Below, piece by piece: positions 16,552 through 24,190 of a stretch of DNA of 64,000 nt. The stretch's first letter is position 1; each line of letters opens with the position of its first letter. The notes below the pieces were generated by a model that saw only the letters and a list, made by a program, of their open reading frames with translations, was not told the DNA's origin and did no database searches. A program made the position numbers and the translations under genes. Origin of the DNA: Streptomyces chartreusis (GTDB lineage: Bacteria; Actinomycetota; Actinomycetes; Streptomycetales; Streptomycetaceae); the NCBI RefSeq assembly GCF_008704715.1, contig NZ_CP023689.1, positions 1,984,001-2,048,000 on the forward strand, read 5' to 3'.

Positions 16552-18033
16552 TTATACGGGGAGGAAGTTGATCGGGTGGCTGTCCGTCGCCCACAGGTAC
16601 TGGACGGCGTACGCCCGCCAGGGCCGCCAGGCCGCCGCGCGTGCCGTGAGGGCCGCGGGGGTGGACGGCAGGCCGAGTTCCTGGGCGGCGCGGCGGATGC
16701 CGAGGTCGGTGGGGAGGAAGGCGTCGGGGTCGCCGAGGGCGCGCATCGCGATGACGTCGACGGTCCAGGGGCCGAAGCCGGGGAGGTCCAGCAGTCGGGC
16801 CCGGGTCGCCGGCCAGTCGCTGTCGGGGCCCAGGCGCACGTCGCCGTCGGCGAGTTGACGCACCAGGGTGGTGAACGTCGTGCGGCGGGTGCGGGGCATC
16901 GCCAGTGACTCCGGGTCCACCGACGCGAGTGCCTCGGGTGCCGGGAAGAGGTGGGTGAGGCCGCCCTCGGGGTCGTCGACCGGCTCGCCGTGGGCGGTGA
17001 CCAGGCGGGCCGCGTGGGTGCGGGCGGCCGCGGTGGAGACCTGCTGGCCGAGCACGGCACGGACGGCGAACTCGGCCTCGTCGACGGTGCGCGGCACCCG
17101 GCGGCCGGGCGCCTTGTCGACCAGGGGCGCGAGCAGCGGATCGGTGCGCAGCTGGTCGTCGATCGCGACGGGGTCGGCGTCCAGGTCGAGCATGCGGCGG
17201 CACCGGCTGATCGCCACGGTCAGATCGCGCAGGTCGCCGAGGGTGAGCCGGCAGGCGATGTGGTCGGGCTTCGGGGTCAGGGTCACGATGCCGTGGCCGT
17301 ACGGCAGCCGCAGCGTGCGCCGGTAGGCGCCGTCCCGCCACTCCTCGACGCCGGGTACGGCGGTCGCGGCGAGGTGCCCGAAGAGGTTGTCGGGGTTGAG
17401 GGGGGCGCGGAACGGCAGGCGCAGGGTCAGGGCGCCGGTGGTGTTGCCGGGGTTGCCGCGGGGTGCGCGGGCGCGCAGGTCGCTGGGTGAGAGGGCGAAG
17501 ACCTCGCGGACGGTGTCGTTGAAGGTGCGGATGGAGGCGAACCCGGCCGCGAAGGCGACGTCCGCCATGGGCAGCGGTGTCGTCTCGATGAGGAGGCGGG
17601 CCGCCTGGGCGCGCTGGGCGCGGGCCAGGGCGAGCGGGCCTGCGCCCAGCTCGGCGAGGAGCTGGCGTTCGACCTGCCGGGTGCTGTAGCCGAGCCGGGC
17701 GGCGAGGCCGGGCACGCCCTCGCGGTCCACGACGCCGTCGGCGATGAGCCGCATCGCGCGGGCCACGAGGTCGGCGCGCTGGTTCCACTCCGGGGAGCCG
17801 GGGCTGGTGTCCGGGCGGCAGCGCTTGCAGGCCCGGAATCCGGCCTGCTGGCATGCGGCCGCGCTCGGCAGGAACCGCATGTTCTCGGGCTTGGGCGGGA
17901 CCACCGGGCAGCTGGGCCGGCAGTAGATCCCGGTCGTGACGACCGCGGTGAAGAACCATCCGTCGAAGCGGGCGTCCTTGGACTGTACGGCGCGCACACA
18001 GCGCCCCGTGTCGATGTGCATCCCCTTCTGCAT
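16552..18033 (-). CDS. Ada-AlkA fusion: methyl-sensing AraC regulator and 3-methyladenine DNA glycosylase
   Basis: A three-part alkylation-response protein of about 493 residues. The N-terminal Ada Zn domain has all four cysteines (YCRPSC and ACKRC); the first is the residue methylated by phosphotriesters in E. coli Ada. Next come AraC-type helix-turn-helix motifs (residues about 75-180). The C-terminal two-thirds is AlkA, with an N-terminal AlkA domain and HhH-GPD fold: hairpin LLDLPGFGPWTVDVIAMRAL and catalytic Asp in LPTDLGIRRA. The start is uncertain: I use ATG 18033, with GTG 18051 and ATG 18021 as alternatives. It replaces separate ada and alkA genes and probably activates itself and ogt. 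Confidence 0.9.
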   Translation of the reverse strand: MQKGMHIDTGRCVRAVQSKDARFDGWFFTAVVTTGIYCRPSCPVVPPKPENMRFLPSAAACQQAGFRACKRCRPDTSPGSPEWNQRADLVARAMRLIADGVVDREGVPGLAARLGYSTRQVERQLLAELGAGPLALARAQRAQAARLLIETTPLPMADVAFAAGFASIRTFNDTVREVFALSPSDLRARAPRGNPGNTTGALTLRLPFRAPLNPDNLFGHLAATAVPGVEEWRDGAYRRTLRLPYGHGIVTLTPKPDHIACRLTLGDLRDLTVAISRCRRMLDLDADPVAIDDQLRTDPLLAPLVDKAPGRRVPRTVDEAEFAVRAVLGQQVSTAAARTHAARLVTAHGEPVDDPEGGLTHLFPAPEALASVDPESLAMPRTRRTTFTTLVRQLADGDVRLGPDSDWPATRARLLDLPGFGPWTVDVIAMRALGDPDAFLPTDLGIRRAAQELGLPSTPAALTARAAAWRPWRAYAVQYLWATDSHPINFLPV

Positions 18034-18140
18034 ACGTCCAGCATCGTCCACGGCGGCAGCCGGGGCTGGCGAGAATCCGACATCGACGTGGCCTGCGCTG
18101 GGAGCGGCCGTATCACCTCCGCGAGCCTCGCACCTCGAAG

Positions 18141-18160
18141 CATGAATGATCGTTCATATG
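18141..18160 (+). promoter_or_regulatory. Candidate ArsR/SmtB operator
   Basis: CATGAATGATCGTTCATATG is an imperfect palindrome with ATGAA/TTCAT half-sites. It is unusually AT-rich for this DNA and lies 29 nt ahead of the metal-sensor start. ArsR/SmtB repressors bind imperfect palindromes of this TGAA...TTCA type. It also lies in the divergent region shared with the Ada-AlkA gene. Confidence 0.5.
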
Positions 18161-18188
18161 TTTGTGTGCGGCGGGTAGGATGACCCGC

Positions 18189-18551
18189 ATGGGTCATGGA
18201 GCCGTCACCGCCGCGCAGGACGTCCCCGAGCGCGTGCGTCTGGACGCGGCCAACGTGGCCAAGGTGGCCACCACCCTCCAGGCCCTGTCCACCCCCTCCC
18301 GTCTGCTGATCCTGGCGCGCCTGCGCGAGGGACCGCTGCCGGCCACGGAGTTGGCGGCCGAGGTGGGCATGGAGCAGTCCGCGTGCTCGCACCAGCTGCG
18401 GCTGCTGCGCAATCTGGGCCTGGTCGTGGGCGAGCGGCGCGGCCGGTCGGTGGTGTACGCGCTGCACGACCACCATGTCGCCGAACTGCTCGACCAGGCC
18501 GTGTACCACGTGGAGCATCTGCGGCTGGGCCTCAGCGACACGACCGAGTGA
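18189..18551 (+). CDS. ArsR/SmtB-family metal-sensing repressor (alpha5 zinc-type site)
   Basis: A 120-residue winged-helix repressor. The recognition helix region is MEQSACSHQLRLLRNLGLV and the wing GERRGRSVVYAL. The C-terminal helix carries an exact D-x-H-x10-H-x2-H pattern (starting at DHHVAELLDQ and ending YHVEH), which is the alpha5 Zn(II)/Co(II) site of CzrA/SmtB-type sensors. That makes zinc, cobalt or nickel the likely inducers. ATG 18189 is chosen (AGGA 8 nt upstream); ATG 18180 and TTG 18162 are alternatives. No metal exporter lies beside it, so it may act on itself and a distant target. A palindromic operator candidate is just upstream. Confidence 0.88.
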   Translation: MGHGAVTAAQDVPERVRLDAANVAKVATTLQALSTPSRLLILARLREGPLPATELAAEVGMEQSACSHQLRLLRNLGLVVGERRGRSVVYALHDHHVAELLDQAVYHVEHLRLGLSDTTE

Positions 18552-18575
18552 ACCGCGTCGCGCGAGCCCCGCGCG

Positions 18576-19061
18576 TCAGGAGCCGCTCGGGCCAGGAGCC
18601 GGACCCACGCCCTGCAACTCCTGTATCTTCCCGCCCAGTTGGGGGCGGAGCTGTTCCAGCAGCTTTGGTTTGGCGCTGACCACCCAGCGGGTGCCGACGA
18701 GGTACTTGCCGCCGTAGACCGCGGCCGAGTCCAGCCAGGTGAGCTTGTACTTCTCCTCGGGGAACGTCGTGATGAGGTAGTCGCCGCGCTTCGTGTGGCA
18801 GACCCCCTCGCGCAGTTCGTCGGCATCGGTCCGGATCTTGACCTTGCAACCGGTCAGGTCGGCGATCACCTCGACCTTCGCCGGTGCGACGACGCCGGCC
18901 ACGGTGGCGGCGACGTTGGACGGACTGCTCTGCGCGGCGGCTCCTTCGCCGTCACCGCCGCCGCACCCGGTGGCGGTGAGCAGGAGGACCAGGACCCCGG
19001 CCGCCGTGAGGCGGCCGGTGCCGCCTCTGCTTCCTCTGCTGCTTCCTCGCTGTGACTGCAC
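18576..19061 (-). CDS. Putative lipoprotein of unknown function
   Basis: A 161-residue exported protein. It has a basic N-terminus, a hydrophobic run VLVLLLTA and a lipobox-like ATGC at about residue 33, followed by a glycine/acid-rich linker. The mature part (residues about 50-160) contains two cysteines (DLTGCKVK and EGVCHTKR), possibly a disulfide, and a TTFPEEKYKLTWLDSAAVYGG segment. I do not recognise a domain. It is convergent with the ArsR gene and lies near another membrane-anchored unknown. Confidence 0.72.
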   Translation of the reverse strand: MQSQRGSSRGSRGGTGRLTAAGVLVLLLTATGCGGGDGEGAAAQSSPSNVAATVAGVVAPAKVEVIADLTGCKVKIRTDADELREGVCHTKRGDYLITTFPEEKYKLTWLDSAAVYGGKYLVGTRWVVSAKPKLLEQLRPQLGGKIQELQGVGPAPGPSGS

Positions 19062-19105
19062 GAGAAGTGGTACGGATCAAGCCCGGCGGCCGTTCACCGC
19101 ACCGG

Positions 19106-19906
19106 TCAGGCGGGCTCGGGCGGCAGCCGGCGGTCGCCGTACCCGTACCCGGTCGAGGGACCGGTCGCCGACACCGAACCGGGTTCCGTAGGAATCCAGT
19201 TACCGGCCTCCTCCCGCCCCCGCACGCTCGTGTCGATCAGCAGCTGGGCCCGGGCGGTGGCGAGCAGTTCCTTCTGCTCCGCCAGCCGCTCGCGGGTGGC
19301 GACGGTGTCGAACAGCAGCTGGTAGACGTGGCCGGCCTTGCCCGCGACGAACACCTCGACGCGTCTGCGGGCCTCGGAGCGGTCGGCGTAGTGGTAATCG
19401 ATCTCCAGCAGCAGGGCTTCCTTGCCGTTCTGCCGGGTGGGGCGGGTGACGGCCTTCAGGTCGGCCATGGAGGACTCGGGTGTGTCGCGGTACCACTCCA
19501 GCTGACCGGCGACGGCGGCCTTCGGCGTCCGCCCGTACGAGGAGTCACGCTTGAGGCTCATGGCGTGCTCCTCGGCCGGGGAGCTCCAGCCGCTCTGGAT
19601 GGCGCTGTCGACGTCCTGGGTCCAGTCGTCGGGGAGGGCGAAGGCTGCCCTGAGGTCCGGTGCGGCGATGCGGCGCCAGCCTTGCTGCAGCGGGAGCGAG
19701 GGTGACGCCTGCGGTGTGTCCGACGCGGCCGGTGCCGCCGCGGCGCCGTCGACCACGGGCCGGCCGGGCGAGGATCCCCCGAGCAGCGGCACCCCGAACA
19801 CCGCCAGGAGAAGGCCGACGACCGCGGCGGCCGCCGAGACCAACGCGGCCATCTCGCCCGCACTCATCCGCCGCCTCGAAGGCGTCCCGTCCCCCGCACC
19901 GCTCAT
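19106..19906 (-). CDS. Membrane-anchored extracytoplasmic protein of unknown function
   Basis: A 266-residue protein with a short cytoplasmic N-terminus, one membrane helix at about residues 20-42 (LVSAAAAVVGLLLAVFGVPLL), a Pro/Ala-rich spacer, and a soluble extracytoplasmic domain. That domain has DWTQDVDSAIQSGW, EWYRDTPESSMADL and VEVFVAGKAGHVYQLLFDT, reminiscent of the secreted serine/threonine-kinase-associated or PknH-sensor-like alpha/beta domains seen in actinobacteria, but I cannot name it. ATG 19906 is preceded by GGAGGGG; the same frame extends to 20050 without a ribosome site. It is divergent from the epoxide-hydrolase-like gene. Confidence 0.72.
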   Translation of the reverse strand: MSGAGDGTPSRRRMSAGEMAALVSAAAAVVGLLLAVFGVPLLGGSSPGRPVVDGAAAAPAASDTPQASPSLPLQQGWRRIAAPDLRAAFALPDDWTQDVDSAIQSGWSSPAEEHAMSLKRDSSYGRTPKAAVAGQLEWYRDTPESSMADLKAVTRPTRQNGKEALLLEIDYHYADRSEARRRVEVFVAGKAGHVYQLLFDTVATRERLAEQKELLATARAQLLIDTSVRGREEAGNWIPTEPGSVSATGPSTGYGYGDRRLPPEPA

Positions 19907-20064
19907 GCCGTACCCCTCCCCCGTGTCGCCGGAACTCACCGGCGTCTCGGGAGTGTTCCCGGGATTGGGCGCAACTCCCGTCGAAAGTCGGCCAGTTGTC
20001 GTCGCCCTGCGCCACCGCGGACCTGCATGGCCGCCCCGGCTCCACGGCACGTACGCTCGTCCGC

Positions 20065-21030
20065 ATGGTCGTGCATCGGATGGTTGACGTGAACGGGGTT
20101 CGGCTGCACATCGCCGAGCAGGGGGACGGGCCGCTCGTGGTGCTCCTGCACGGCTTTCCCGAGTCGTGGCACTCCTGGCGCCACCAGTTCGGGCCGCTGG
20201 CCGACGCCGGGTTCCGGGTGGTCGCTCCCGACCAGCGGGGGTACGGGCGCAGCGACCGGCCGGAGGCCGTCGACGCGTACACCATCCTGCACCTGGTCGG
20301 TGACGTCGTCGGGCTCATCCAGGCCCTCGGCGAGGAGAGGGCTCATGTCGTCGGCCACGACTGGGGTGCGCCGGTCGCCTGGCACACCGCCCTGCTGCGG
20401 CCGGACCTGGTGCGCGGGGTGGCCGGGCTGAGCGTGCCGCCCCCGCTGCGGGGGCCCCATCCGCCGCTGGCCTCGATGCAGGAGCGGTTCGACGGCCGGT
20501 TCTACTGGAACCACTTCGCCCGACCCGGTGTCGCCGACGCCGAGTTCGCGAAGGACACACGCACCGCCCTGCGGAAGTTCTTCTACTCGGCCTCCGGCGA
20601 CGCTCCCCACGCGGGCGAGTTCAAGCACCCTCTGGTCGACCCCGAGCGCGGCTGGCTCGCGGACATGCCGGACCCCGAGGTGCTGCCGGACTGGTTCACC
20701 GAGGACGACCTCGACGCGCTCACCGAGAGCTTCTCGCAGGGCTTCACCGGCGCCCTCAACTGGTACCGCAACATGGACCGCAACTGGGAGCTGACCGCGC
20801 CCTGGCACGGGGCCGTCGTCACCACGCCCGCGCTGTACATGTACGGCGACCGCGACCTGGTCCCGGCGTTCCCCGGCACCCCCGAGTTCATCGAGCGCCT
20901 GCCCACGCTGATGCCCAACCTGTGGCGCCCGCCCGTCGAGTTGGCGGGCTGCGGCCACTGGACCCAGCAGGAGCGGCCCGCCGAGGTGAACGCGGCGCTC
21001 GTCGAGTTCCTCACCCGCAGCGGGGCCTAG
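20065..21030 (+). CDS. Alpha/beta hydrolase, epoxide-hydrolase-like
   Basis: A 321-residue alpha/beta hydrolase. The oxyanion segment HGFPESWHSW, nucleophile elbow GHDWGAPVAW (nucleophile Asp, not Ser), charge-relay Asp in YGDRDLV and His in GCGHWTQQE fit soluble epoxide hydrolases or related dehalogenase-type enzymes. A lid region lies at about residues 140-230. The ATG at 20065 has TACGCT about 8 nt upstream and no ribosome site, so the transcript may be leaderless. Its stop overlaps the stop of convergent pstB. The natural substrate is unknown. Confidence 0.87.
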   Translation: MVVHRMVDVNGVRLHIAEQGDGPLVVLLHGFPESWHSWRHQFGPLADAGFRVVAPDQRGYGRSDRPEAVDAYTILHLVGDVVGLIQALGEERAHVVGHDWGAPVAWHTALLRPDLVRGVAGLSVPPPLRGPHPPLASMQERFDGRFYWNHFARPGVADAEFAKDTRTALRKFFYSASGDAPHAGEFKHPLVDPERGWLADMPDPEVLPDWFTEDDLDALTESFSQGFTGALNWYRNMDRNWELTAPWHGAVVTTPALYMYGDRDLVPAFPGTPEFIERLPTLMPNLWRPPVELAGCGHWTQQERPAEVNAALVEFLTRSGA

Positions 21031-21869
21031 CCGAAGCGGCCCTCCACGTAGTCCGCCGTGCGGGGGTCCGACGGGGCCGAGAACATCGCCGGGGTGGGGC
21101 CGTGCTCGACGATGGCGCCCGGGGTGTTCTGCTCGGCCAGGAAGAACGCGCAACTGTCGGAGACGCGGGCGGCCTGCTGCATGTTGTGGGTGACGATCAC
21201 GATGGTGACCTCGTGGGCCAGCTCGCGGATCGTCTCCTCGATCCGGCGGGTGGAGGTGGGGTCGAGGGCCGAGCACGGCTCGTCCATCAGCAGGACCTTG
21301 GGGCGTACCGCGAGCGACCGGGCGATGCACAGGCGCTGCTGCTGGCCGCCGGAGAGCGCGCCGCCGGGCTGGCGCAGCCGGTCGCGGACCTCCCGCCACA
21401 GGCCCGCCTTGGTCAGGCACTCCTCGACCAGGTCGTCCTTGGCGTCCCCGTTCAGGCGGGTGCCGGTGAGCTTCAGACCGGACGTGACGTTGTCGTAGAT
21501 CGACATCGCGGGGAAGGGGTTCGGCTTCTGGAAGACCATGCCGATCGTCCGCCGCGCCTCGGTCAGCCGCTGCCCGGCGGCGTAGACGTCCCGTCCGTCG
21601 ACCAGGACCTCACCGGCCAGTGAGGCGGTCGGGACGAGTTCGTGCATGCGGTTGAGGATGCGCAGGAACGTCGACTTGCCGCAGCCGGACGGGCCGATGA
21701 GGGCCGTGACCCGGCCGGCCGGCATGGTCAGGGACACCCGGTCGAGGACCTTGTGGTCGCCGAACCAGGCCGAGATCCGGCGGGCCTGGAGCGTCGCGCC
21801 GGTGGCCCCGGTCCCCGGCACCGGCGGGAGGGTCAGCGTGGTCGCGGTCTGGGTGGTCTGGTCGGTCAC
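21027..21869 (-). CDS. pstB: Phosphate-type ABC transporter ATP-binding protein
   Basis: A 280-residue ABC ATPase of the PstB family: Walker A GPSGCGKST near residue 59, Q-loop in VFQKPNPFP, signature LSGGQQQR, Walker B VLLMDEPCSALDP and switch His in VTHNMQQ. VFQKPNPFPAMSIYDNV is characteristic of PstB. The N-terminus has an extra threonine-rich segment of about 27 residues. It is the last gene of the long minus-strand operon, about 13.5 kb away from its permease genes. pst operons normally keep pstB next to pstA, so the intervening surface-protein genes are unusual. phoU does not follow. Confidence 0.92.
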   Translation of the reverse strand: MTDQTTQTATTLTLPPVPGTGATGATLQARRISAWFGDHKVLDRVSLTMPAGRVTALIGPSGCGKSTFLRILNRMHELVPTASLAGEVLVDGRDVYAAGQRLTEARRTIGMVFQKPNPFPAMSIYDNVTSGLKLTGTRLNGDAKDDLVEECLTKAGLWREVRDRLRQPGGALSGGQQQRLCIARSLAVRPKVLLMDEPCSALDPTSTRRIEETIRELAHEVTIVIVTHNMQQAARVSDSCAFFLAEQNTPGAIVEHGPTPAMFSAPSDPRTADYVEGRFG

Positions 21870-21917
21870 GGCGAGTCCTTCATCGGCGTCGGCGACGCGG
21901 GGCGTCGGGGCGGGTGG

Positions 21918-22859
21918 TCACAGCAGGTTGGGCAGGAGCAGCAGCGTCTGGTCGGCGGCCGCGAGGCCGAGTGCGCCGAGCAGCGGGACACCGACGACCC
22001 AGGTGTGCCGGCGGCCCCAGCGGGCGCGGGCCCAGGCGAGGCCGGCGGCGGCCAGCGTGAGCCCCTGTCCCCACAGCACCAGCGGCAGCCAGGCCGACTG
22101 CTGGGTGGCCATCGGCTTCTCCTCCTCGGGCAGTGCGCCGGAGCCGAGGGCGGGCGCGGGCGTGGGCTGCGCGGTCGACACCAGGTCGGCGTCCACGCGC
22201 AGGATGCCCCGGGGCATGAAGGGCGTTCCGTCGGCGGTGATCAGGGTCAGGCGGCCCTTGTCCGCCGCGGGCACGGGCGGCTGGGGGTCGCCGGCCCTGC
22301 GCGGTCCGATGACCCGGTAGGTGTGCTTGCCCTGCCCGGTGGTCACGGTGAAGGTGTCGCCGGTGCTCAGCTCGCCGAGCCGCCGGAAGGGGCCGCCGTA
22401 GGTCGCCTGGCGGCCCATGACGACGCTGACTCCCGACTGGCCCGGCAGGGGCGTGTCCCTGCGGTGGCCGGGTCCGTGGGAGAGGTCGCCGGCCGTGGTG
22501 CCCTCGCGGATCACCTCGCGCACCCCGAGTTCGGGGATCGCCAGGATCGCCACGGGTTCACCGGCCTCGGGCGCCCGCCCGCCGCCGACGGACTGCCCGA
22601 CGGGGGCGGTGCCGCCTGCGAGGGCGGCGCGGAAGGCGGCGTAGTCGACCTGCCGGTCCCGGGCCTGTCGCAGGTCGCCGACCATGCCGGCGTCGGCGAC
22701 GAGGCCGAGGAGCAGCGCGGCCAGGATGCTCAACGCCGCGCCGGCGACGCGCAGTCCGGGCCCGGCGGTGGGCCGGGCGGGCCGCGCCCGGCCGGGCCCG
22801 GGGGCCGACGCGGGGTCGGCCGCCACGGGCCCGGCGGGGGCGATGACCGGTGCCGTCAT
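21918..22859 (-). CDS. Sortase-fold membrane protein lacking catalytic His and Cys
   Basis: A 313-residue protein with a class E/F sortase-like core (residues about 70-225) between an N-terminal membrane helix (37-59) and two C-terminal helices (about 255-276 and 287-308). The core keeps the family layout: a GPGHRRDTPLPGQSG loop, TYGGPFRRLGELSTGD, and the beta7/beta8 region LTLITADGTPF. In active class E sortases the first loop has AGHR and the second TTC or VTC. Here these are MGRQ (Arg150) and ITAD (Ala209), so both catalytic residues are absent; an Arg (217 or 221) remains. It is therefore probably a non-catalytic binding protein. It overlaps the preceding surface-protein gene (ATGA) and precedes pstB. 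Confidence 0.8.
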   Translation of the reverse strand: MTAPVIAPAGPVAADPASAPGPGRARPARPTAGPGLRVAGAALSILAALLLGLVADAGMVGDLRQARDRQVDYAAFRAALAGGTAPVGQSVGGGRAPEAGEPVAILAIPELGVREVIREGTTAGDLSHGPGHRRDTPLPGQSGVSVVMGRQATYGGPFRRLGELSTGDTFTVTTGQGKHTYRVIGPRRAGDPQPPVPAADKGRLTLITADGTPFMPRGILRVDADLVSTAQPTPAPALGSGALPEEEKPMATQQSAWLPLVLWGQGLTLAAAGLAWARARWGRRHTWVVGVPLLGALGLAAADQTLLLLPNLL

Positions 22860-24154
22860 CCGATCCTCACCGCGGCGGAGGTGGCGGTGCCGTCGGCGAA
22901 CCCGGCGCGCTTGGCCGTGACGGTCAGGGACAGCAGGTGCCCGCGGTCCGCGCTGGTGGGGGTGTACGTCGAGCGGGTGGCGCCGGTGATGGCCCGGCCG
23001 TCGCGCTTCCAGACGTAGCCGTACGACTGGGCGGCGGGGGTCCAGGTGCCGGGCTTGGCGGTCTGCTTGTAGCCGACCTTGCGGGTGCCGGTGAACGAGG
23101 GCTTCGTGCCGTTCTTCAGGGCGGGGCCCAGGGCCACGGTCACGGAGGGGCTGGTCGAGGTCGTGCTGCCGGTGCTGTTGGTGGCCTTCGCCCGGCAGGC
23201 GATCTTGTGCGCCCGGTCGGCGGCGCCGAGCGCGCGGGTGCGCCCGGTCGCGCCGCTGAGCACCGTGCCGTCCCGCAGCCAGGAGTACGCGACCGAGCTC
23301 GCGCCGCTGAACGTCACCGAGCAGGTCACGGTGGAGCCGACCCGGACGGTGCCGGTGACCTTCGCCGCCGAGGTGACGGCCGGGGGCTTGATCTTGACGG
23401 TGTAGGAGAGCGCCGCGGATGTGGAGCCGCCGTACAGCGCCGGGTCGGCCGGTACGAACTGGGCCTTGAGCGAGTGGGTGCCGACGGTCAGCGAGCTGGT
23501 GGTCCTGGTGGCCACGCCGCCGGAGACGGTGACGGCACCGCCGATCTGGGTCGTGCCGTCGAGGAAGCGGACCGTGCCGGCCGCGGCGGACGGGGAGACG
23601 GTCGCCGTCAGCTTCACCGACGTGCCCTGGACTACCGGGCCGGCCGGGCTCGCCGCGAGCTTGGTCGTGGTGGCGGTGACGGGCGCGGTGTTCTGGTACA
23701 CCGTGTTGGAGGTGAACCAGATCGGCGCGGTGAAGTCGCCGTGGGTCGCGGAGCCGAACGCGCCCCGGCAGGTGAGGGTGAAGTCGTAGCGGCCCTGGAG
23801 GGTGGTGAACCCGGCGGTGCTCGCGTAGTTGCGCATGGTGTCGGACAGCGGCACCACGATCCCGCCGTTCGGGGCGGTGGCGTACGTGCTGATCGGCGAG
23901 TTGCCCACGACGATCTGGCCGTCGGCGGGGAAGCCCGCCCCCTTGACGCCGACGATGAGGTTGGTCGAGGGGTCCGGGCAGGGCGCGGGCGTGGTCAGCG
24001 TGATGCCGCTGGTGTCCGTGCCGGTCGCCGGGGACACCTCCATCGGACCGAGTACGTCGGCCTCGGCGCCACTGGTGCCGAGCACGAGCGCCCCGGCGGC
24101 CAGCGCGGTGACGAGGGTGGCCGCCAGGGGGCGGCGTACGGCCTTGACCTGCAT
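22856..24154 (-). CDS. Secreted surface protein: two-Cys module plus Ig-like domains
   Basis: A 432-residue exported protein. It has a signal peptide (RRPLAATLVTALAAGALVLG), then the shared module of about 115 residues (GTDTSGITLTT ... CP ... KGAGFPADGQIVVGNSPI ... GFTTL ... FTLTCR ... WFTSNTVYQN). A bacterial Ig-like repeat follows (about 135-235), then two or three further beta domains of about 80 residues with YSWLRDG and YVWKRDGRAITGAT motifs. No membrane anchor or sorting signal is visible, so attachment would be non-covalent. ATG 24154 is chosen because AGGAAGAG precedes it; the frame opens at 24187. Paralogues lie immediately upstream in the same operon. Function unknown; likely adhesion or wall association. 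Confidence 0.8.
   Translation of the reverse strand: MQVKAVRRPLAATLVTALAAGALVLGTSGAEADVLGPMEVSPATGTDTSGITLTTPAPCPDPSTNLIVGVKGAGFPADGQIVVGNSPISTYATAPNGGIVVPLSDTMRNYASTAGFTTLQGRYDFTLTCRGAFGSATHGDFTAPIWFTSNTVYQNTAPVTATTTKLAASPAGPVVQGTSVKLTATVSPSAAAGTVRFLDGTTQIGGAVTVSGGVATRTTSSLTVGTHSLKAQFVPADPALYGGSTSAALSYTVKIKPPAVTSAAKVTGTVRVGSTVTCSVTFSGASSVAYSWLRDGTVLSGATGRTRALGAADRAHKIACRAKATNSTGSTTSTSPSVTVALGPALKNGTKPSFTGTRKVGYKQTAKPGTWTPAAQSYGYVWKRDGRAITGATRSTYTPTSADRGHLLSLTVTAKRAGFADGTATSAAVRIG
23766..23866. repeat. 101-bp tract, copy A (near-identical in neighbouring gene)
   Basis: Differs at one position from 24696-24796 (GCATGGTG here, GCATCGTG there). It encodes the centre of the shared two-Cys module. 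Such identity, much higher than flanking sequence, suggests recent duplication or gene conversion. Confidence 0.85.
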
Positions 24155-24190
24155 GGTTGGTCGTCTCTTCCTGTGGGGTCCGGGCACGGA

